Shown here in pieces: positions 1-10,904 of a DNA stretch of 26,678 bases. The notes beneath the pieces were generated by a model. It was not told where the DNA came from, did no database searches, and saw nothing but the letters and a program-made list of their open reading frames with translations. The number at the start of each line of letters is the position of its first letter. The first letter of the stretch is position 1. Origin of the DNA: Glomus cerebriforme (taxonomy: Eukaryota > Glomeromycota > Glomeromycetes > Glomerales > Glomeraceae); NCBI GenBank assembly GCA_003550305.1, contig QKYT01000002.1:148113-174790 (forward strand), read 5' to 3'. The position numbers and the translations under genes are program-made.

Positions 1-2019
1 GTTGTTCTTCTTGAGATTTAATGTCAGACCAACCTTTTGTAATATAATAAGCTTTCCAATATTTTGCTCTTGGATTATCCATCTTAGCGTAAGCATCAAA
101 ACATTTATATAATGTTATCTTTTCTTTGGTGTTGTTTTTGTGTGCTTCAACTGCTTGTTCAATTGTCATATAATTAAATTCTTCCATAAAATTATTGATA
201 TTGATTGACTCAAAATTAATGGACAAATTATCTTCATCTGCTGCGTTTGTGTCAATAGTCATTTTTCGTGATGGAGGACGTCTGTTGCTACTGTTGCTAT
301 TGTCGCTACTCATGCTATTGTTTCTATTCAAAGAATCGAAAGGATCAGGACGGCTTGTAGATGTGGGTGTTTCAGAAGGATAATTTTTAAAGATATCCTG
401 AAGATCTGTTAACATCTTTGAGAATATAGGTCGGTGACCTGGATTTGGATGAACGGATTTATTAACAAGCATTTGATATTTCTTTGGAATTTCAGTACCT
501 TCTGTAAATTTTTCTCGATACCCGCCTACTACTTTTGTTGTAAGCTCCAAAAAATCTTCAAATTGTTGGTATGGAATTTTACATTCAGCAATTTCCCAAA
601 GAAGAATACCAAAACTGTAAACTTCACATTTAGTATCATACTTTTCATGCTTTTTATTCTCACATCTATCATTGGATGAATTATTTTTATTTTCCGCTTC
701 TCCTGTAATTCCTCTTCTTAACATCTCGGGAGCACTATACCTAACACATTCTTTATCTACTGTTAGATTACCAGTAGCAGTATTAATTCCTCTACTTAAT
801 TTAAAATTTGTAATCTTTGCGACATCATGATCCGTAATTACGATATTTTCGGACCTAATATCTCGATGAACGATCTAAAGAAAAAGAAAAAAAAACATAT
901 ATATTCATTTATTAATTATTTATAATATTTAAAATATGTAAAATAAAATGCAGAAATTCTTACATTAACAACATTAAGGAAATTTAAACCTTTAGCGATA
1001 TCATAAGCAATTCTTATTTTCAGTCTTGTTTCAATATTTGCTCCACGCTCTTTAATATATTCACGTAAATTCTTATTTTCTGCCCATTCAGTTACTATAT
1101 AACTTTTACTTCCATCATTAGTGAGACCATAGAAATGAATGATATTTTGATAATCTTTAAGTTTTTTAAGAATTGTGACTTGATTTTTAACTTGATTAAT
1201 ATGTTCATTTTCTATAATCTTAAAAGCGTATTCTTCTCTAGTTTTTATATGAACGTATTTTCTCAATCTCTCAGTTCGATATCCATCATCAGCCTCTTCA
1301 TAATCTCCGAATGGAAGTGGAGTTTCTTGAAAGATATTATCGATCTTAGTTTGATCAACACCTTTTATATCTTCTATCAGAATTTGCATGGTTTGTTGCA
1401 TTTCACTGACTACATCGACGACTACGCTCATCTGAACATTTGTGTCAGTGACTTTACCATCCATACTTTCTATTAAAGCTCCTTGAAACTTTATAACTTC
1501 CAATACATCATCTCTCAAAATTTTCATCTCATCTTGTGCATTAAAATGAAGGTTAACCGTTAAGATAAAAGATAACGAACTAATACTACTATCATATTCT
1601 TTACTTAATTCTTGATATTTTGATTCAATATTTTTCGAACCTAACAATTTTTGAAGTTTGTTATATTGAGTTATTTCTTCAGCAAACTTTTTCATATTAT
1701 GAAGAACTTTAACTAATCTTTGTAAACTTTTATAATAATTTGAAGTAAATAAATCTTCTCTCGCTTGTAAAATATTAACAGCGGAATTTGCCGCCGCTAT
1801 ACGTTCCATCAAAATTTTTGTTATATTTTTATTATGTTGAGCCGTTTTATACAAGTCCGTAACTTTATTAAGAATATCGGATACCTCTTTAATGAGCGGA
1901 AAGAATTGCGCGAAAGGAAGAACTACTGATGCTGCTGTGTCAATAGCACTGATAACTGTCGAAGCGTGGTCGACCACAGAAGCAGTCGTATCAATCGCTA
2001 TCTCACTTACTTCTGCCAT
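1..2019 (-). CDS. MLKL-like helical-bundle pseudokinase with Sel1-type tail (partial)
   Basis: Two exons are seen: 2019-964 (352 residues) and 874-1, open at the left edge, separated by an 89-nt intron with donor GTAAGA and acceptor TTTAG. Residues 1 to about 185 are helical and lack a signal peptide; they resemble the four-helix MLKL-NTD/HeLo-type module found before kinases in mycorrhizal fungi. Residues 186-240 look like a linker or brace. The kinase-like domain spans about 245-510. It has no glycine-rich loop, keeps the VAIK-type lysine (K267), has Q280 where the alpha-C glutamate should be, keeps HRD at 355-357 and N362, has NFK (375-377) in place of DFG, and keeps APE at 400-402. The tail is Ser/Asn-rich and then enters a Sel1-like helical segment cut by the window edge. 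With three nucleotide-binding features lost it is probably a pseudokinase. A role in regulated cell death is inference from architecture only; a scaffold role in signalling is equally possible. Confidence 0.8.
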
Positions 2020-2602
2020 TTTTCTTTTCTTTAGTTTAATAAAAAAAAATGATTGAGAAAAAAAATTATAAATGCATTTATTTATTTATATAAAAATCAT
2101 TTCAGGTAGACTTCTACTTTGTCACACATTTGTGCAGTATTAGTAGTCAAAGATAATCATTTTTCTTTGTAAAATTTGGGGGCGTTTTTTTGATGGAATT
2201 TGATTTCCGAATTTACCAAGCACAATAGTAAGCTCCTTCCATATAAATAAAGTGTGAAAATCTAATCCGGAACTTAGGGGTTTAAATCATTGTGTTAATT
2301 TCATTTAAAGTAAACCATTTTAAACCCCGAATCCTTGTTTTGAAAAAATGCTTGGATTAAAAACAAGGATATCATGAAACTTTTTGAAAAAAAGAGATAT
2401 ATTGTTTATTATTAAGCATGCTTTTGAAACGCGACTAAATAAGCTATGAAGTATCCAAGAAAATTTTTTTTAGTGGTGAATTCAACTGTAACTAGAAGGG
2501 CTAGAATTCTAATTTAAATCTATATATAGTAGCATGGTATAATCACATGATTTTAATATATATATATTTCTTTCATAATAATATTTGTGATCATCCTTAC
2601 AG
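2020..2602. other. Divergent intergenic region with two hairpins
   Basis: This 583-bp spacer separates the minus-strand pseudokinase from the plus-strand racemase, so both promoters should lie here. No coding frame is convincing. It contains two neighbouring perfect inverted repeats (10-bp arms at 2277-2286 and 2319-2328; 11-bp arms at 2331-2341 and 2360-2370). A pyrimidine-poor ACAG directly before the racemase ATG could be the acceptor of an intron in its 5' leader. Confidence 0.5.
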
Positions 2603-4248
2603 ATGTCATCTACTAAGAGATTATTGCCTCTCGAGGGTATAAAAGTTATTGAAATTGCAGGATTAGCGCCTGCTCCATTTGCAGGAATGGTGTTAGCAGA
2701 TTTTGGAGCAAGCGTAATCCGAATTGATAAATCAATCCATACGTTTAACATGGACGTTTTATCGAGGTAAGATGAAATAATTTTCAACAGAAATTATTCA
2801 TTACTTTACATTTTTCTCTTGAATATTGTAGAAATAAACGATCGATTTCCATTAATTTAAAATCTCCAATTGGAACCTCAATCCTAAAGCGATTAATTTG
2901 TTGCAATACTGACATATTGATCGAACCATTCCGACCTGGTGTAATGGAAAGATTGGGATTAGGACCTGATGTATTGTGTAATATTAATAAAAAATTAATT
3001 TATGTTAGACTAACTGGTTTTGGTCAAAAGGGTATGTTATTTTGTTAAAAATAATTCGTTTAATTAAGATAATTAACAATTTTTTTTTTTGTACAGGTAA
3101 ATTTTCTAATATGGCAGGACATGATATTAATTATCTTGCAGTTTCTGGTGTATTATCGGTAAATATTATATTTTTGAAATTAATGTTTCTTCTATATTAA
3201 AATTTTACTAATTTTCTTTTATTATAAGTTTCTTGGAAGAAAGAATGAGAATCCCATGTTTCCATTAAATATTCTTGGTATTTTCATTTTTTTTTTTTTT
3301 TTTACCATTAGGAAAATTTTTAGGTGTAGGTTTAAATGCATTTGAGTTTATATAATTTTATAAATTAATTTATTTTTAATAGAATTTCTATTTCTTTTTT
3401 TCTTTTTAATAGCCGATTTTGCTGGGGGTGGTTTAATAAGTGTATTAGGTATTTTATTAGCATTAATTGAAAGATCAAAATCAGGAAAAGGTCAAGTAAT
3501 TGACGTTGCAATGGTATTTATATTTTATTTAAATGTTTAATAACACTATTAAATTATTATAAATAATAAGCCTTATTAACAATTATATATTTTATTTATA
3601 TAGGTTGATGGAGTAAAATATTTGTCAACTTATCCTTATTTAATGAAACTAACAAATCAATTGTGGACTAAATCAAGAGGAGAAAATATTTTAGACGGAG
3701 GTGCTCATTTTTACGAAGTTTATAAAACTAAAGATAATAAATTTATGGCTGTGTAAGTAAAAGTATAATTTAATTATTTTGTTTTTATTAATTAATTTGG
3801 TTATTTATTATTTTTTTATTCTTTTCAATCAAGTGGTGCTATTGAATCACAATTTTATGCAGAATTATTAAAAAAATTAAATTTAGATGCAAGTTCTTTA
3901 CCTTTTCAATTAGATAATTCAAAATGGAATGGAATGAAACAATTATTTACAAATATATTTAAAACTAAAACACAAGAAGAATGGAATCAAATATTTTATA
4001 AGAGTGATGCATGTGTTACTCCTATTTATGAATTAAGTGAATTAAGTCATAAAGTACCTGAACCTGCTCCTAAATTATATAAAACTCCTGGTAAATTAAT
4101 TAATATTAATGATAAGAATTACTTCTTAAAACCTGGTAAACATAGTAAAGAAATTTTAAAAGAACATGGTTATAGTGAAAGTGAAATTAAAGAATTTTCA
4201 ATTAAAAATGTTGTTAATGGATTAAATTATTCTAAAAGCTTTTTATAA
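2603..4248 (+). CDS. AMACR: Alpha-methylacyl-CoA racemase (CaiB/BaiF class III CoA-transferase fold)
   Basis: Seven exons join in frame to 379 residues: 2603-2766, 2832-3031, 3097-3158, 3229-3277, 3413-3513, 3604-3752, 3834-4248 (TAA stop). The length matches the human enzyme (about 382). The N-terminal motif [19 protein letters not shown] and the segment [16 protein letters not shown] are typical of the CaiB/BaiF family. The two catalytic bases known from the bacterial homologue fall in conserved motifs: His130 in GHDINYLA and Asp160 in ADFAGGGL. The enzyme epimerises 2-methyl-branched acyl-CoA esters so that they can enter beta-oxidation, in peroxisomes or mitochondria. The C-terminus (KSFL) is only a weak match to a peroxisomal PTS1 signal, and no clear mitochondrial presequence is visible, so location is open. 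The gene converges on the tryptophanyl-tRNA synthetase gene with 188 bp between stops. Confidence 0.93.
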
Positions 4249-4436
4249 TATATAACAAAAATCTTATTGAATTCCTCAAAATTTCAAATCTATGTTACCA
4301 TTTTATAATATCTTTAATGTTATTTTAAGAAAGAAATCAATAGGAATACTGATATACTGTATATAATTTCAAAGATGAATATGGAATTACGAACTAAAAT
4401 AGATTTAATATAACTATTAAAATTAAAAAAGATTTA

Positions 4437-5726
4437 TTAATTACGTAATCCAATAACTTTATAAACTTCTTCTAAATTTCTTTTTGCAATTTCATTAGCT
4501 TTATTCGCACCATCCTCAAGTACACTTTTTACATATCCTTCTTCTTTTTTTAACCTCTCAATCTCTTTTTGAATCGGCTGTAAATATTGCACAACAATCT
4601 CTGTAACAGAATCTTTAAATGTTTTACTATCACTATTCTTGTATTTATTTACAACTTGTTCAATCGTTAAACCTGTAAAACTGGAATAAATAGTAATTAA
4701 ATTGGAAATACCGGGACGTGTATCAGGTGAATATAAAATGCCTTTTTGTGAATCTGTGGTAGCTCGTTTTATTTTTTGAGAAATTTCTTCAGGTGAATCT
4801 GTCAAATTTATTCTAGAATATTCAAATGGCGAAGATTTTGACATTTTTTTTGAAGGATCTTTAAGTGATAATATACGTTTTGCTGGAACTATTCATTTAT
4901 AATTTTTAAATTAAAATTTTAGCCTTTAATTAAATTATACAGAAAAAAAACAAGAAAAAAATTGATTTACATATTTACATACCAAGAATAGTTTGTGGTA
5001 ATGGAAATACATTTTTTTTGTAAAATTTATTGAATTTTTCGGCTATATCTCTTGTTAATTCCAAATGTTGAACTTGATCATCACCAACTGGTACATGAGT
5101 AGATTTATAAAGTAATATATCAGCAGCTTGTAATACAGGATATGCAAATAATCCTAAATCCAATCCAATTGATATATCAATATCTTCTATTGATCGTATA
5201 TTTTTTTGTTCTTGAAATTTGGTCTTCCATTGAGTCATTCTTGATAACCATCCAATTGGTGTAATACAATTTAATATCCAAGATAATTCTGAATGTGCTG
5301 ATACCTTTGATTGTTCAAAAATTAAACATTTTTTTGGATCAATTCCACAAGCCATTAATATGATTGTCATCTCAATTTTACTTTTCTGCAACATTTTAGC
5401 ATCTTTTTGAATTGTGAGTGCATGTAAATCAACTATTGAATATAATACCAGTTCAGATGATTTATTATTTTGTAAAGATACCCAATTCGTTATAGCTCCA
5501 AGATAGTTTCCTAAATGTGGTACTCCTGTTGGTTGAATTCCCGAAAATGTTATTCTTTTTGGATTATCTTTAGTTACATAATTTCTCTAATATTAAAGGA
5601 TTAGGTATCTATTAAATATATATTTGTATTCTTTTTTTTAAAAATATAAAATTTTCTTTTTCTTACCAGATTCAAAACAAATTTATTCTTATTCATTAAT
5701 AAAAGTAGTGATTTATTTTTTAACAT
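4437..5726 (-). CDS. MSW1: Tryptophanyl-tRNA synthetase, mitochondrial
   Basis: Three exons (5726-5667, 5586-4983, 4888-4437) give 371 residues, the usual size of a bacterial-type TrpRS. Class I signatures are present: SGIQPTG followed by the HIGH-equivalent PHLGNY (residues 43-48), the tryptophan/adenylate region PVGDDQVQHLELTRDIA, and KMSKS at 236-240. It attaches tryptophan to tRNA-Trp for organellar translation. The first exon encodes a 20-residue leader rich in Lys, Asn and Leu with no acidic residue, which fits a mitochondrial targeting sequence; that, and the bacterial type, are why I assign it to mitochondria rather than cytosol. The leader exon ends exactly before the catalytic body, a common way to add a targeting signal. 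The symbol follows the yeast gene. Confidence 0.93.
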
Positions 5727-5941
5727 TCTAAAGTTTCATTGCCAGTGAAAAAAAAGATAATCAATACTATTTATAATTTATTACTGAACATCATTTCCAA
5801 TTATAGCGTATTCTTATTTCCGAATTTTATTTATTGTATTAATGATCTATTTTTATTAAAAATATGAAGTAAACATTACATATCTAAAGAAATATCTTAT
5901 TATCTAATTAGATCAGATCCAGCTGAGATGATTCTTATTGT

Positions 5942-7486
5942 TCATGTATCCGCAGAAACTAAGGGATCACTATGCTCATCACTAGTATTAGAAGGTGCCG
6001 GAGAATTAGATATAGATGAAGAAATAGATGTAGTTTGATATGGAAGTTGTAAATAATTATAATTATTGATTAATGAATCTCCAAACAACTGAGTTTCTGA
6101 AGGAGGTAAAATATCAGCAGCAAAAGATGTAGGTGGAAGAATCAAATGAGTGGTAGGATCATAAATTGAATTGTTATTTTCTGTGGATTCTTCTCGTTTA
6201 ATTTCAGGAGTTTGTTCTATTTGCTGCTGTTGTTTATTGTGTTCATCCATAATGGTGATTGTTGAAAATTCTGTAATAGCTTTTAATTGTTCAGAACATT
6301 CTTTAGCTTCATTAATTTTGCTTTGAGTATCTAAAAAATTTTTGTTATCCATTCTAAGCTTCATTTCTTCTTGCGCTATTATTTCTTTCATCTGAATGAT
6401 GAATTGTGTTCGGTTTGTAATATTCCTTGTAATTAAATTTTGATGTTCTGTCAGCACTCGAAGAAGATAATCAAGTTGTTGCGAAAGAATGGATGGACTC
6501 GGCTTTTCTACAAGTCAAAAAACTGTTAAATCATTAAATTTACTAAAAGTTGTTAAATGAAAGTATGTCTATACCCTCTGCTTCCATTACTTCTGTCCAA
6601 AGTTTTGTTACTTTTCTTCCATATTCTTGAATGATAGATTCTAAGTCTACAATATTATGTGTAGTCGTCACCAATTTTGCCTAAATGGATATTTACTGTA
6701 AGAATAACTCATTAAGAAGATAATATTAATTTTTTTATTCGACACATTAATACGTACTATATCGGAACGTCCAGGTGGGGGTGATGTAGCAGCACTTGTT
6801 TTCGTCTGTTTATCTATTGCCCTTTTCGCAGTAGAACTTCCTAATTGTGGGGAATTTGTTCCTGTAAAACGTCTCCGTAATTCATTTAGAAAATCTTTAT
6901 CAAAGACTTCTCGTTCCTCCCAAATATTGACAACACGTTTTATTTTATTTTGAACATCTGCGGTTGCATGACGATAAGCATGTTCAATAGAATCCGGAAG
7001 CATTTTACGGAATTCTCGTATGAACTCTGGACCTTTGCGACGACTATTTTGACAGACATCATTGCAAAGGTATATGAATGAAACTTTCCGGGCTGAACTT
7101 GCTTTTATAATTAAAAAGTTCAATCTTCTAATTAATAAAATCGTCAAAACATTATAATAGATAATCAAGGTCATCACTAATTTCTACCTTTTCGCAATTC
7201 TCGGCTCCAAATATCAACACTAGTTGCTACATGTCGCCGATGATACATGAACCCTAGTAAATAAATATTGTATGAGCAAGATGATAACTTTAAAATCTAC
7301 AGGCTTACAATAAAAATAAATATGTAAAAAATTATATCGGCTAAAATCTTTATAAGAAAGGTATATTATAGATTATTTTTTAAAGAGAAATTAATACCAA
7401 CATTGTGATAGTAAAGAAATAGATTCTTGAGTGTCAACAAGTTTATTAAGTTTAGAGATTAAAACTTCCTCGGAGTAAGCTGACAT
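5942..7486 (-). CDS. CID-domain RNA polymerase II CTD-binding protein, RPRD1/2 (Rtt103-like)
   Basis: Five exons (7486-7402, 7253-7188, 7101-6758, 6680-6575, 6507-5942) join in frame to 388 residues ending in TGA. Residues 1-140 form a CTD-interacting domain: the helix with VDIWSRELRKASSARKVS, then FIYLCNDVCQNSRRKGPEFI, the hallmark YLCND/VCQNS segment. Residues about 166-265 form a helical coiled-coil region like the CREPT domain of RPRD proteins, followed by an acidic, Ser/Pro-rich disordered tail. Family members bind the phosphorylated CTD of RNA polymerase II and act in termination and CTD dephosphorylation. The first junction needs the weak donor T/GTTGGT at 7401; a better-looking GTATTA four bases on breaks the frame. 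The gene is head to head with TDP1, with 196 bp between the start codons. Confidence 0.88.
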
Positions 7487-7682
7487 TTTTATGTTATGTT
7501 TACTGGTCTACTGTAAAAACTGTCTTAAAAAAAAGTATCATTATAATAAAGCCGGGTACTTTATTTTCAACTGTTCGAGACTATTGATCGGTTTAATTAA
7601 AGTAAATGATTGGTTGAAACAAATTCTCACGTTGAAAAACGTATTTAAGATCTGAGATCTAGTTAATTCGGGAATAACAAAG
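7487..7682. promoter_or_regulatory. Shared divergent promoter region
   Basis: Only 196 bp lie between the start codons of the minus-strand CID protein and the plus-strand tyrosyl-DNA phosphodiesterase, so the two 5' leaders and core promoters must share this spacer. I see no clear TATA box placed for either gene. Bidirectional use is inferred from the geometry. Confidence 0.5.
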
Positions 7683-9883
7683 ATGTCTGACAGTCGTCCA
7701 GAAAGTAGTAATAAACGCCAGAAAGTGGGGCATTGGAAAAAAAATGCTATTGAGGAATCCAATTTACAGCCAAATATAGCTTATGAAGATTCTGGCATTA
7801 AACTTACTACGGTTGAAGCTCTTTCAGCTTCTGAAAATATTGACTGTGTTTCTCTAAGTTCTATTTTGTCTTCTGTACGGAACTTTTTTTTTTATTGTAT
7901 TTTAAGATTCATGACCTTTTCAATGTTGATATTTGTTTTATAGGAAGATTTGATCGAAATGGTTCAGTTCAATTATATGGTTGAGCTTGAATTCCTGATG
8001 TCTAATTTACCTAAATCTAAACAAAAGACTATTCCTACGACTATTATCCATGGACTTAGTGAAGAAAGTGAAAAGAATTTAAAAGTAAAATTAAATAATA
8101 ATCGAATCAAAGGATAATGATAAACTTTATTTCTAATTATTTTTGGAATGGTTAGGCCGAAGCAAATCTCTTCAAGAATGTAAAATTGATTTCTCCACGA
8201 CTACCTATTCCATATGGTTAGCAAGTTTCGTATAACACAGCTTTTTAATTGAATATTTTTTATTCTTTTATATTATTTACAAAATTTTGTTAATTACTAG
8301 GAACGCATCATACAAAAGTATATTTTACACATACTATATTTTGTGTTATTGTTAATATAATTTACTCATATTCCAATATTCCTATATTGACATCTAATAG
8401 GCAATGCTGCTTTTTTACGCGAATTCTACAATGCGTCTTATTATTCATACTGCAAATGCGATTAGAAGAGACTGGGCGTATGTTTGTTAATATTTAAAAT
8501 AATTTGATCTCCTACAAGAATATTGATTTAAATATTTTGTTAGCGATAAAACGCAGGGAGTATATATGTCTCCATTTCTCTTTAAGAAGCGCGATATTGC
8601 TTCATCTTCAGAATTTGAGGTAGATTTTATGGATTATTTGGAGAGTTATGGTGACAAATTAAATATAATTCGGAATAAAGTGAAGGAATATGATTTTTCG
8701 ACTATAAAGGTAGAGTTATAACATGGATGGTTATTATTTATTTATATTTAAACGTATTATTCACTGATTAAATTATTATAGGCAATATTGATTGCTTCAA
8801 TACCGGGCTATCACATTAATGAAAAATTAGAACTGTTTGGGCATATGAGGCTTAGGAATGTTTTAAGTCGTGCCACTATTCCATTATCGTGTAAGTTGGA
8901 TAGTACTATTATATGCCAGTTTTCCAGCATTGGTTCACTAGGTAAAGATGAGAAATGGTTGATAGAAGAATTTGCAGAAAGTCTAAAGCATGCAAAAAAC
9001 CAAAGTCAATGCAGTGACCCGGAAATAAAATTGATATATCCAACTGTTGAAAATGTCCGCAATAGGTATTTAGGTTTCAACTTTATAGACCTATTATTAT
9101 TATATTATCGAGTTTGCTAACAATAATCATTTTATTTTATAATCAGTTTGGAAGGATGGGCAGCTGGTAATTCATTACCATTTAACCATGAAAATTATTT
9201 AAAACAAAAGTATTATATGCAGAAATATTTACATAAATGGAAGGCGATGGAAGCTGGAAGAGATCGTGCAATGCCACATATTAAAGTAAATAATTTTAAA
9301 ATTCTTAATAATTAATTTTATTTTTCTAATTCTTTTCGAATGTTTTTAGACATATTCTCGAATGAAAATAATACCGAGTGCAAATAATTCAGAATCGAAT
9401 GCAGAAATTGCATGGTTTTTGTTAACTAGTAGTAATTTATCCAAAGCTGCATGGGGTGCTCTACAAAAGAAAGGCAAACAGTTGATGATACGTAGCTACG
9501 AGTTGGGTATATTGACCTTTCCAGAATTATTTCAAGTAAGTTTCGATATAAATGACTATTGCTTTTCTTACTCTAAATATTAACAATTACAAGTATTTTC
9601 TCAGAAAGATGAAAATACTTCTGTTCATCTATTGAATTCTATTCCTCAAAACTTAAAACCTATGTCATCTTGTGATACAATAAAATTTTCACCTTCAACA
9701 TCAACCTTATCTAAGAAAAGAAATCGATCAGAAGAGGAAAAAACATTGATAATTCCCATCCGTCTACCTTATGATCTACCGTTAACACCATATAATTTCA
9801 AAGATGGTGATGAATGTTGGACATGGAATATACCAAGAACTGAAACGGATTGTTTAGGATTTAGAAGAGCTATTAAATTTTAA
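7683..9883 (+). CDS. TDP1: Tyrosyl-DNA phosphodiesterase 1
   Basis: Ten exons give 513 residues: 7683-7874, 7944-8084, 8156-8216, 8301-8317, 8401-8477, 8544-8709, 8782-9065, 9147-9285, 9350-9535, 9605-9883. The enzyme hydrolyses the bond between a stalled topoisomerase I tyrosine and a DNA 3' end, and acts in the nucleus in single-strand break repair. Both catalytic HKD-type motifs are seen: His135/Lys137 in GTHHTK and His357/Lys359 in AMPHIK, followed by Asn388 in [11 protein letters not shown]. The conserved [13 protein letters not shown] and [11 protein letters not shown] segments also fit. The poorly conserved N-terminal part has a basic NKRQK stretch that could serve nuclear import. Exon 4 is a 17-nt microexon that holds nearly all of the first catalytic motif. 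Length lies a little below yeast (about 544) and human (608). Its 3' end faces the Hub1 gene. Confidence 0.95.
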
Positions 9884-10009
9884 TATATTTTCATTAAATG
9901 TTATACAATATTATATGTTTAATATAAATATTAATTATCAAATAATAAAGGAACTTCTAAACAATTAATACTATTATTTGCTATTAATCGAAAAGTTTCG
10001 ATTTTTGAC

Positions 10010-10506
10010 TTATGTATAATATAATTCAATATTCACACCATTACTAATCGAGTCTAAAAAAATTTATGATCCAAATTAAATAATCATGAATACTAAATAT
10101 TCAATACATAAAAGAATCTTTAAAGTTAACTTACAGTCGTCCAATGTGAGTTTATTATTAAGCGAATTGATACCTCTTCATAAAATAATAATGATGATGA
10201 AAAACTCGAACCTCTTTTATAACAATTTATAATAACTAAATACATTGAACTTACCCATATCTTAATTTAATTTTATTATAAGGCGTACCAATACGAGCCG
10301 CGAGCAGTTTTTTAAAGTCTAAAATGGAATCAGTCGGACTTTTTATTTTAAAACAAAAATGGTGAATGATTCGGAGTATAACAAAACTATTAATAAAAAA
10401 AATAAGAAAGAAATACTAACGCGCACTTGACTTGAACTTTTTTGCCTAAACGGTCATTACAAGTGACCATAATCATATCATCTCTATCAGAATTGTCTTG
10501 TTCCAT
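10010..10506 (-). CDS. HUB1: Ubiquitin-like splicing modifier Hub1/UBL5
   Basis: Four short exons (10506-10421, 10338-10255, 10175-10135, 10053-10010) join in frame to 84 residues. The core is clear: CNDRLGKKVQVKC, then LDFKKLLAARIGTPYNKIKL, LTLDDYSI and a C-terminal ELYYT with the double tyrosine that marks Hub1 and replaces the di-glycine of ubiquitin. Hub1 binds HIND motifs of spliceosomal proteins without forming conjugates and tunes pre-mRNA splicing. The family is normally 73 residues. Here an in-frame ATG lies ten codons upstream of the canonical start (10476), adding a short acidic extension; starting at 10476 would give 74 residues, so the real start is uncertain. The loop before LTL is about two residues longer than in human, from a Gly-rich exon junction. 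The gene is small and entirely split, so it is easily missed by frame-based calling. Confidence 0.88.
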
Positions 10507-10904
10507 GTTAAATACTGTTCAGACCGACGAAACTATGAAAACTTTAAAACGGAAAGAAAGATTTAAAGGGTTCTGAGAAATAAAAAATTGCTTGGCTAAA
10601 TTACGTAATGACAATGACATGTGATTATTTTATTTTGTTAATTATGACGTAAATTCAGGTATATAATTTACAAGTTTCTTATTTTACCCTGATCTATGAA
10701 AAATTCATAAATCATTTCATATATTTTTGATTATAAATGTAAAATCTATAGTAATTTAAATCATCAAATTAGTAGATAATAACACATAATAAAATACAAA
10801 TTTATATTAACAAAAAAGAAACTCGGAAATACAATTTCCAAGCTCGTTTCTTCATATTCTCTAAGCAAAAATAAAAATACAAAAAATACAAAATAATAAT
10901 TCTT
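10507..10904. other. Intergenic spacer, Hub1 promoter and 3' end of membrane protein gene
   Basis: No coding frame is convincing here. An imperfect hairpin (about 10815-10852, matching ends AAGAAAC / GTTTCTT and a GGAAAT / ATTTCC core) lies about 50 bp beyond the stop of the downstream membrane-protein gene and may belong to its 3' untranslated region. Confidence 0.4.

Noticed and set aside
195..679. Two plus-strand open frames (62 and 81 codons)
   Set aside because: They lie antisense to the kinase-like exon, whose minus-strand frame carries HRD, APE and other family motifs.
1135..1476. Plus-strand open frame of 113 codons
   Set aside because: Antisense shadow of the long first exon of the pseudokinase; no motif of its own.
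2509..2787. Minus-strand open frame of 92 codons
   Set aside because: Opposite the first exon of the racemase, which has clear family motifs.
4234..4248. Peroxisomal targeting signal at the racemase C-terminus (KSFL)
   Set aside because: SFL is not an accepted PTS1 tripeptide; reported only as a weak resemblance, not as a feature.
7396..7402. Donor GTATTA at 7398-7393 for exon 1 of the CID gene
   Set aside because: Joining it to the only acceptor at 7254 gives a stop within a dozen codons and destroys the conserved CID helix; the donor at 7401 keeps both.
7541..7762. Minus-strand open frame of 73 codons
   Set aside because: Overlaps the TDP1 first exon and the shared promoter; no homology signal, and it is not spliced to anything.
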